Assembly: GCA_030642425.1 (NCBI GenBank)
Contig: DAOWNU010000085.1
Location: 1-7,629 of the forward strand
Direction of reading: 5' to 3'
Source of the DNA: a bacterium
Lineage (GTDB): Bacteria > UBP14 > UBA6098
Length of the DNA: 7,629 bases
Positions 1 to 3,833 of the stretch are shown one piece after another (position 1 is the stretch's first letter; each line of letters starts with the position of its first letter). Below the pieces are notes generated by a model. It was not told the origin of the DNA. It made no database searches and saw only the letters and a program-made list of their open reading frames with translations. Both the position numbers and the translations under genes were made by a program.

Positions 1-1444
1 CCCCCGGCTCCAGTTCGTCGATCTTCCCGCCGGAAATGTTGAAAATCTCCACTCGGGATCGCTCTGCAATATCTTCATCGATCTCGATCCGCACCGAGGC
101 GTTGAAGGGGTTCGGGAAAATCAATATTTCGGGCGCGACCGGCCTGTCTATCGCGGCTTCCTCTATATTATAGTAATCGTCGCCGAACCTTGTTACCCTC
201 GCCGCGAAAATATCGCTGTAGGCCGAAGGATAGATCGAGTTAGTTTGGCCGCAGGCGCAGCAGCCGCCGTCGTTGGTGATAACACAGGACAGAAATTTCT
301 CGGATTCGACGCCAAGGTCGAACGGCGCGCTCCATATCTCCTCGAGATTCGCGTCGGTTCGGGTTATCCACGCCCAACCCTGACCGCCTCCAGCAAAATA
401 GAAACCGTTTCCGGGGGCGTTGACAACCATAGTAAAATTCGCCAGCCGCACGGTCGAGTCGGCGGGGTCGAGACCGACATAGCCGGTCCAGAGCGTGTCG
501 CCGTCTTCGTCGAGGCGAAGACACCATGTCCACGCTGGCCATTTGTTGTAGGTTGTCATAAGATAGCCGCCGTCGGGACAGGCGGTTATCGAGCGGGAAT
601 AGTGGTCGGAGCAGCCGGTATTGTAAATTTTCGTCCAGAGAATATTGCAAAGACTGTCCGTCTTGATTATCACCGCGCGCGATATCCGGTGCGTTACGTT
701 CGAATCGTAAGGCGCGTAATAATGTGTCGTATCGTGAAGGTCGGTGCTGCCGACCACGATACATCCGCCTTCGGGGGTGATAGCGCCCCAGCGAACATCG
801 CTCGGCCCGACTCGAATAGAGTCCTGCCAGATAACGTCGGCGATTATGCAGCCGGCCGAGTCTATCCTGACTATCCAGATATCCGAATTGCCGTCGGGGT
901 GAATAGTTATCGGCCCCGTGAAAAAGAAATCGTTCGAGCCGGGGATATTTTTTATCCACCATGCGCGGTCGAACCGGTCGTCGCCGTCGAAACTGCGCGT
1001 CCAGAGCGTGTCGCCGACCTTATCGACACGGACAAGGAGAACGTTGTCGTAATATGTTGTGTAGCCGGGCGGGACATAAACCCATTTTGGCGATTGTGTT
1101 TTGCCCGCGAGAATACATCCCGAATCGGGCGTGGCGCAGATGCTCCATGCGGCGTCGTAGAATCCCTCGCCCAATTCGCCGTAATGCCGGATCCATTCCT
1201 CGTTACCGAGCGAATCGAGCTTGATAATATACATCTCGTGATCATACCAGTTATCGGCAAAGCCACCGAGCGCCCATGCGTTGGAGCGGCCCGTGATAAG
1301 GAAGCCGCCGTCGGCGCATTGGTCGATATCCCGCGCGTCGTCGAGACCGCCGCCAAGGTTGGTGAAATACTGCCATCCGAAAAGGCCGCCGGAAAAGGCG
1401 ATAAGCACTAACAGGACGATAGAAATGAATTTCATATCGGTCAT
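1..1444 (-). CDS. Secreted seven-bladed beta-propeller-like protein with NPFN sorting domain (3' end outside window)
   Basis: The reading frame is open from 1444 to the window edge, giving 481 residues without a stop; the C-terminus is missing. The N-terminus is a signal peptide (MKFISIVLLVLIAFSGGLFG after a short MTD extension). The body holds seven spaced units of the form GG-hydrophobic-G ... I(K/R)xDxxGxxxW. Examples are DGGFLITG with KLDSLGNEEW, DSGCILAG with RVDKVGDTLW, EGGCIVVG with KTDSLCNILW and DGGYLMTT with RLDEDGDTLW. Seven units suggest a seven-bladed propeller, but the function is unknown. Residues 443-448 (FPNPFN) open a T9SS-type sorting domain of which about 39 residues are visible, so export across the outer membrane is inferred. 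The start at 1444 is preferred because GAGGG lies just upstream; ATG at 1435 is in frame and possible. It lies 97 bp downstream of the hydrolase gene on the same strand and may be co-transcribed with it. The propeller's ligand or activity cannot be read from the sequence. Confidence 0.88.
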   Translation of the reverse strand, partial: MTDMKFISIVLLVLIAFSGGLFGWQYFTNLGGGLDDARDIDQCADGGFLITGRSNAWALGGFADNWYDHEMYIIKLDSLGNEEWIRHYGELGEGFYDAAWSICATPDSGCILAGKTQSPKWVYVPPGYTTYYDNVLLVRVDKVGDTLWTRSFDGDDRFDRAWWIKNIPGSNDFFFTGPITIHPDGNSDIWIVRIDSAGCIIADVIWQDSIRVGPSDVRWGAITPEGGCIVVGSTDLHDTTHYYAPYDSNVTHRISRAVIIKTDSLCNILWTKIYNTGCSDHYSRSITACPDGGYLMTTYNKWPAWTWCLRLDEDGDTLWTGYVGLDPADSTVRLANFTMVVNAPGNGFYFAGGGQGWAWITRTDANLEEIWSAPFDLGVESEKFLSCVITNDGGCCACGQTNSIYPSAYSDIFAARVTRFGDDYYNIEEAAIDRPVAPEILIFPNPFNASVRIEIDEDIAERSRVEIFNISGGKIDELEPG

Positions 1445-1447
1445 TTT

Positions 1448-1452
1448 CCCTC
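1448..1452 (-). promoter_or_regulatory. Ribosome binding site that decides the propeller gene start
   Basis: On the minus strand GAGGG is followed by AAA and then ATG at 1444, with a second in-frame ATG at 1435 (twelve bases from the purine run). The upstream hydrolase gene has an analogous GGGGG-AAAA-ATG arrangement, which favours 1444. Inference from spacing only. Confidence 0.45.
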
Positions 1453-1465
1453 GATTTTAAAAATT

Positions 1466-1492
1466 CTATTTTAAATAAACCACACGCTTTGT
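1466..1492 (-). pseudogene. Orphan sorting-domain tail remnant (TKRVVYLK-stop)
   Basis: Read on the minus strand, 1492 to 1466 encodes T-K-R-V-V-Y-L-K followed by TAG. The hydrolase gene just upstream ends T-K-R-I-V-Y-L-K-TGA. The two DNA stretches differ at three synonymous codon positions and one Ile/Val codon, and share 13 identical bases at the YLK end. The frame is open only from 1546 (27 codons including the stop) and has no start of its own, so this is not a functional gene. It looks like the last codons of a lost paralogous secreted-protein gene, or a copy of the tail left by recombination. It is offset from the hydrolase stop, so simple readthrough would not translate it. Confidence 0.6.
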
Positions 1493-1507
1493 CGGCACGC
1501 GCCGACA
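1490..1507. repeat. Short palindromic hairpin next to the orphan tail
   Basis: TGTCGGC (1490-1496) and GCCGACA (1501-1507) form a perfect 7-bp stem with the 4-base loop ACGC. A smaller CCGC-AAA-GCGG type hairpin lies nearby at 1523-1533. Neither is followed by a T-run on either strand, so a rho-independent terminator is not supported. The hairpin directly abuts the orphan tail codons and may be part of a dispersed palindromic element. Confidence 0.5.
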
Positions 1508-1541
1508 GGCGTTTGGCCTCAACCGCTTTGCGGATTCGGCG

Positions 1542-2783
1542 TCATTTTAAATAAACGATGCGTTTAGTGATATATTCATCCTCGATTGTCGCCCTTACCA
1601 GATATACTCCGGAACCGATAGATTCGTCGGGCTGCCACGTTATTTCGTAGGGGAGGGTCCATGACCCTCCCGCGCTGGCGGGTTTGGAACCCGCCCCTAC
1701 GGGAATATCCGCTACAATTCTGCCGTTCATATCTAATATTTCCACTCGAACCCTCGAATCCTCGAATCCTCGAACCCTTATCCTCACCGCCGAATTGAAC
1801 GGGTTCGGGCTTGCCGAAATACTCGCTTCCATCGGCAATTCGACAACATCATCTATCCCGGCGAGAATATCGTCGATAAAGGCCATCGTGTGTATCCTTC
1901 CGAGACTGGTCGAATAATACACGAAATCCGAAAAACCGGTGTCGTGGTCGCCCGGCAGCCAGAACGAGTCTGTCGGCTGATACACATTTAAATCGTTATA
2001 GGTGAACTGTATTTCCCCCGGAAGGAAAATGAACCCCAGTCCACCGAAATCCCCGCCGATAATTTGTTCCATATCGTTTATGGAGACGAAAATCACAAAT
2101 GGCGGCGTGTCGGCGTCGATATGATATTTTGGAGAGGCGTCATACCAATTGGCTGCGCTGTCCGCGATAGGGCCGAAAATCAGGTTGAAACCCATCATCT
2201 CGTAGCCCATCGAAGCAAACGTGCCGATATCGGCATAGAGCTTGGGTATGTCATAGACGCCCATATTGAACGAGACCGCGCCTTTAATATCGGAAACTTC
2301 CGCGCCGGCGGCCTCGATATAGTATGTGTTCGTTGCGAGCAGGCCAATAAGATGCGCGCCCGACGAATGGCCCATAATTATTATTTTTGAAGGGTCGCCG
2401 CTGTATGTGGAGATATTTTCGACAGTCCACGCGAAGGCCTGCGCGACATCCTCGATATGGCATGGGTGCGTGTTTTCGGGGTGAAGCGAATCGCTCAAGC
2501 GATAAGAGATAATGACCGTAACAAAGCCCTCTTCGTCCGCCATGACCTGACCCACAAGCCCGAAATCGGAGCGGTCGTTATACATCCACGTGCCCCCGTG
2601 CACAAAAAAGACCACGGGCGTTGTTTCGGTCGCCCCGGCGGGGACATAAATATCGAGCATGTTCTTGTCGAGCTGCGGCGCGGTTCCGGTCGGATAGTAT
2701 TCGATGTCGGAATGGAGAGTGTAAGTCAGCGCGGTCGATACAATAAATAGCGCTAAAAAGAAGGTGCAAAGCGAGATTCTCAT
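1542..2783 (-). CDS. Secreted alpha/beta-hydrolase (esterase/lipase-like) with complete T9SS-type sorting domain
   Basis: The protein has 413 residues. Residues 1-22 form a signal peptide. An alpha/beta-hydrolase of the BD-FAE/carboxylesterase-like type spans about 25-305. It shows HGG (62-64) as oxyanion-hole motif and GHSSGAH (138-144) with nucleophile Ser140. Asp237 (VSINDMEQ) and His280 (PGDHDTGF) are the likely remaining triad members. The family hydrolyses carboxylic esters, often acyl groups on carbohydrates; the substrate here is unknown. Residues 325-413 form the sorting domain, with SPNPFN at 325-330, ILDMNGRIV, GVYLVRA and the terminal YLK. Two repeats are embedded in the sorting domain: an 8-bp tandem repeat (residues 336-347) and a palindrome translated as about 18 extra residues (362-379). 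A consensus-like promoter lies just upstream. The start is supported by the signal peptide and GGGGG four bases before ATG. The hydrolase call is firm; substrate and secretion route are inferred. Confidence 0.93.
   Translation of the reverse strand: MRISLCTFFLALFIVSTALTYTLHSDIEYYPTGTAPQLDKNMLDIYVPAGATETTPVVFFVHGGTWMYNDRSDFGLVGQVMADEEGFVTVIISYRLSDSLHPENTHPCHIEDVAQAFAWTVENISTYSGDPSKIIIMGHSSGAHLIGLLATNTYYIEAAGAEVSDIKGAVSFNMGVYDIPKLYADIGTFASMGYEMMGFNLIFGPIADSAANWYDASPKYHIDADTPPFVIFVSINDMEQIIGGDFGGLGFIFLPGEIQFTYNDLNVYQPTDSFWLPGDHDTGFSDFVYYSTSLGRIHTMAFIDDILAGIDDVVELPMEASISASPNPFNSAVRIRVRGFEDSRVRVEILDMNGRIVADIPVGAGSKPASAGGSWTLPYEITWQPDESIGSGVYLVRATIEDEYITKRIVYLK
1646..1701. repeat. 56-bp double-hairpin palindromic element inserted in frame in the hydrolase sorting domain
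   Basis: The outer arms CGTAGGG (1646-1652) and CCCTACG (1695-1701) are inverted repeats. Inside are two perfect hairpins: GGGAGGGTC / GACCCTCCC (1651-1659 / 1663-1671, loop CAT), and GGCGGGTT / AACCCGCC (1677-1684 / 1688-1695, loop TGG). The shape is a three-way junction or cloverleaf. On the minus strand it is translated without a stop as residues 362-379 of the hydrolase, VGAGSKPASAGGSWTLPY. This low-complexity, Gly/Ser/Ala/Pro-rich stretch interrupts the usual sorting-domain pattern between GRIVADIP and EITW. It is best explained as a REP/MITE-like element tolerated in coding DNA. Confidence 0.8.
1745..1776. repeat. Four-copy 8-bp tandem repeat in coding sequence
   Basis: Four contiguous 8-bp units CTCGAAYC occupy 1745-1752, 1753-1760, 1761-1768 and 1769-1776, in the order ACC, ATC, ATC, ACC. 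They encode residues 336-347 of the hydrolase on the minus strand (within RVRGFEDSRVRVE), shortly after the NPFN motif. Because 8 is not a multiple of 3, gain or loss of one unit would shift the frame and remove the rest of the sorting domain. Confidence 0.85.
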
Positions 2784-2818
2784 TTTTCCCCCGTTCGTGG
2801 AATGATATATCTTACATT

Positions 2819-2847
2819 AGTATAATTGTTAATGGTCGAAATGCCAA
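2819..2847 (-). promoter_or_regulatory. Sigma70-like promoter of the hydrolase gene
   Basis: On the minus strand TTGGCA (2847-2842) and TATACT (2824-2819) are separated by exactly 17 bases, a near-consensus housekeeping promoter. Transcription would begin around 2812, leaving a leader of roughly 30 bases before ATG at 2783. Both hexamers lie outside the repeat arm that begins at 2851. The call assumes that the host sigma factor recognises E. coli-like boxes. Confidence 0.6.
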
Positions 2848-2850
2848 TAG

Positions 2851-2902
2851 AAATATCAAATATCAAACATCAAATATTAAAATTACAAAAAAAATCAAAA
2901 AG
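2851..2902. repeat. Left arm of long inverted repeat (A-rich)
   Basis: Positions 2851-2874 are the exact reverse complement of 3787-3810 (24 of 24 bases). Similarity continues inward through ATTACAAA and AAAAATCAAAA, with a 7-base and a 2-base indel between the arms. The sequence is built from ATCAAA-type units. The arms bracket the hairpin rows and the transporter gene. Confidence 0.8.
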
Positions 2903-2912
2903 CTCAACCTCT

Positions 2913-3025
2913 CGTTGCGTAGCTCCAGCTGCGCAACGCACTTGTCCCCGAAGCTCCGCTTCGCCTTAATTATTCTGGCCGACGGCCGGACAATACCCAC
3001 TTGTCTTTCCGGGCTTGACCCGGAA
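2913..3025. repeat. Left row of four hairpins (REP-like cluster)
   Basis: There are four consecutive hairpins: 2913-2938 (CGTTGCG/CGCAACG outer stem, AGCT-CC-AGCT apex, one T-G wobble), 2949-2963 (CGAAGC-TCC-GCTTCG), 2974-2990 (TCTGGCC-GAC-GGCCGGA, one wobble) and 3007-3025 (TTCCGGG-CTTGA-CCCGGAA). The row is preceded by AATCAAAAAG and CTCTCGTTGC, a leader also found before the right-hand row at 3551. It is GC-rich between A/T-rich flanks. No T-run follows, so the hairpins are not evident terminators. Whether they act as DNA or RNA is unknown. Confidence 0.75.
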
Positions 3026-3052
3026 TCCAGAGGGGCGGTGCGGTGGAGTCAC

Positions 3053-3092
3053 TTTTGCCTTTTACCTTTTGCCTTTTTTATTCTTTTTTACC
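3053..3092. repeat. Pyrimidine-rich low-complexity tract with 7-bp units
   Basis: TTTTGCC, TTTTACC and TTTTGCC run head to tail at 3053-3073. T-rich sequence with a further TTTTTTACC follows to 3092. The tract sits immediately upstream of the candidate promoter of the transporter gene. No function can be assigned. Confidence 0.7.
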
Positions 3093-3121
3093 TTGCCAAT
3101 CGCGCTTTTTTAGGATATTCT
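3093..3121 (+). promoter_or_regulatory. Candidate promoter of the transporter gene
   Basis: TTGCCA (3093-3098) and TATTCT (3116-3121) are 17 bases apart, about 34 bases before the ATG at 3155. A 6-bp inverted repeat, TATTGT-CTGA-ACAATA (3123-3138), follows the -10 box where an operator could lie. AAGGAA at 3145-3150 is a good ribosome binding site. AT-rich context makes chance matches likely, so this is tentative. Confidence 0.35.
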
Positions 3122-3154
3122 ATATTGTCTGAACAATAGAAGCGAAGGAACAAT

Positions 3155-3499
3155 ATGAAACTTATCCTGTATATGATGCTTGTCTCCGGGATGCTCGCCG
3201 GTGGGCAGATCATGCTTAAAACCGGGCTCGAGAAGGTCGGCGGGTTTTCGATGTCGAGTATCTGGAGCGTATTTGCGAACGGCTGGGTTATCGGCGGTGT
3301 CGCGATGATCGCCAGCCAGATGCTTCTCTGGTTCTGGATACTGTCGAGATACGACCTGACAAAGGCCTATCCCCTGATATCCATGTCCTATATCTTTGCG
3401 CTCGTCCTGTCGCTGATCTTCCTGAAAGAGAATCCGGGGATGGTTAGAATATTGGGGACGGTTCTTATCGTGGTCGGTGTCGCGATGGTAGCGAAGTAA
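3155..3499 (+). CDS. Small four-helix membrane transporter, ArnE/EmrE-like (DMT/SMR superfamily)
   Basis: The protein has 114 residues with four predicted membrane helices (about 3-21, 42-63, 70-90, 96-113), the size and layout of small multidrug resistance and ArnE/ArnF proteins. AGGQIMLKTG in helix 1, the WFWIL...AYPLISMSY stretch entering helix 3, FLKE, and the Gly-rich last helix resemble ArnE-type flippase subunits, which move undecaprenyl-phosphate-linked sugars. The membrane glutamate that defines EmrE-type drug exporters (Glu14 in EmrE) aligns with Leu here, so drug/proton antiport is unlikely. AAGGAA ends four bases before ATG, supporting the start. It has no partner subunit nearby, although ArnE works with ArnF. 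It stands alone between repeat-rich spacers, and its stop codon overlaps the start of a 52-bp direct repeat. Family membership is confident; substrate is inferred. Confidence 0.88.
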   Translation: MKLILYMMLVSGMLAGGQIMLKTGLEKVGGFSMSSIWSVFANGWVIGGVAMIASQMLLWFWILSRYDLTKAYPLISMSYIFALVLSLIFLKENPGMVRILGTVLIVVGVAMVAK

Positions 3500-3549
3500 A
3501 ATCAAAAATTAAAATGGAAAATGTAAAATGACATATTAAAAATCAAAAA
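3498..3549. repeat. Direct repeat copy A (A-rich, about 52 bp)
   Basis: This copy begins inside the transporter stop codon and matches 3673-3723 with one substitution and one single-base indel. It is composed of AAAATC/AAAATG-type units, ending ATCAAAAAG at the edge of the right hairpin row. Confidence 0.85.
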
Positions 3550-3556
3550 GTCTCTC

Positions 3557-3665
3557 GTTGCTCCGCTCTGCGGTGTAACGTCATGGGGACGCTCCGCGTC
3601 CATGGGGGATGGGAAAACGCGACGCAGAGCGTCGAAGAGATGTTCCAACGGAAACCGTTGGAACA
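3557..3665. repeat. Right row of four hairpins (REP-like cluster)
   Basis: There are four hairpins, all with 3-base loops: 3557-3579 (GTTGCTCCGC/GCGGTGTAAC, one mismatch and one G-T), 3587-3601 (GGACGC-TCC-GCGTCC), 3620-3634 (CGACGC-AGA-GCGTCG) and 3641-3665 (TGTTCCAACGG-AAA-CCGTTGGAACA, a perfect 11-bp stem). The leader CTCTCGTTGC and the preceding AATCAAAAAG are shared with the left row at 2913. The GCTCCGC apex occurs here twice and once in the left row. An A-run, not a T-run, follows the last stem on the plus strand, so terminator function is not supported. Confidence 0.8.
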
Positions 3666-3672
3666 AGAGAAA

Positions 3673-3723
3673 AAAATCAAAAATTAAAATGAAAAATGTA
3701 AAATGACATATTAAAATCAAAAA
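3673..3723. repeat. Direct repeat copy B (A-rich, about 51 bp)
   Basis: Second copy of the 3498-3549 sequence in the same orientation, 175 bp further on. The two copies bracket the right hairpin row. Near-identity of AT-rich noncoding sequence implies recent duplication or an element carrying the same flank on both sides. Confidence 0.85.
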
Positions 3724-3766
3724 ACTTTTTTATCAAATCTGAGAACTCGAGGTGGAAAGGATTCAT

Positions 3767-3810
3767 TTTGATTTTTGATTTGTAATTTTGATGTTTGATA
3801 TTTGATATTT
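3767..3810. repeat. Right arm of long inverted repeat (T-rich)
   Basis: Positions 3787-3810 are an exact 24-bp reverse complement of 2851-2874. The inner part (3767-3786) matches the left arm with small indels. The outer edge is about 11 bases from the ribosome binding site of the large gene. No matching target-site duplication is seen outside the two arms. Confidence 0.8.
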
Positions 3811-3821
3811 AATATTTAATC

Positions 3822-3827
3822 AGGGAG
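3822..3827 (+). promoter_or_regulatory. Ribosome binding site of the large surface-protein gene
   Basis: AGGGAG lies six bases before ATG at 3834. The next codons encode a canonical signal peptide, so this start is preferred over any downstream ATG. Confidence 0.65.
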
Positions 3828-3833
3828 TGAACT

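Larger units (their letters stand above)
2784..3154. other. Intergenic region between hydrolase and transporter genes
   Basis: These 371 bp contain no gene I can support. In order they hold the minus-strand promoter of the hydrolase gene, an A-rich tract that is the left arm of a long inverted repeat, a GC-rich row of four hairpins, a pyrimidine-rich low-complexity tract, and a candidate plus-strand promoter and ribosome binding site for the transporter gene. One plus-strand frame is open from 2915 to 3139, but its product is translated hairpin DNA with no protein character. Confidence 0.8.
3500..3833. other. Intergenic region between transporter and large surface-protein gene
   Basis: These 334 bp contain no gene I can support. 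They consist of an A-rich direct repeat, a GC-rich row of four hairpins, the second copy of the direct repeat, a short unique stretch (about 3726-3765, with ACTCGAGGTGGAAAGG), and the right arm of the long inverted repeat, which runs to within a few bases of the ribosome binding site at 3822. I see no convincing promoter; the AT-rich arm offers many weak TTGATx/TATTTx pairs, none well spaced and distinctive. Confidence 0.8.

Noticed and set aside
245..1411. Long plus-strand open frame of 388 codons opposite the propeller gene
   Set aside because: It lies wholly antisense to a frame that has a signal peptide, repeat units and a sorting motif. Its product is Arg/Ala/Val-rich with no domain; it is a shadow created by codon bias.
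1466..1546. Programmed frameshift at the hydrolase stop, extending it into the orphan TKRVVYLK tail
   Set aside because: TTTAAAA before the TGA is a good -1 slippery heptamer, but the orphan tail is in the +1 frame. The hydrolase already has a complete YLK ending, so no extension is needed.
3155..3499. EmrE-type multidrug exporter
   Set aside because: The essential membrane glutamate of helix 1 is replaced by Leu, and the AYPL...SY motif fits ArnE-like flippase subunits better.
2913..3665. CRISPR array
   Set aside because: The hairpins differ in sequence and spacing. There are no identical direct repeats with uniform unique spacers and no cas gene.
3641..3665. Rho-independent terminator for the transporter gene
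   Set aside because: The 11-bp stem is strong, but it is followed by A-rich rather than T-rich sequence on the plus strand, and on the minus strand the T-run precedes the stem.
3502..3720. 72-codon minus-strand frame in the spacer after the transporter gene
   Set aside because: It is translated A-rich direct repeats and hairpin DNA; the near-repeated MILICHFTFFI-like ends simply reflect the two repeat copies.
2851..3810. Classical insertion sequence
   Set aside because: There is no transposase gene between the inverted arms and no target-site duplication outside them. Only the transporter gene is present.
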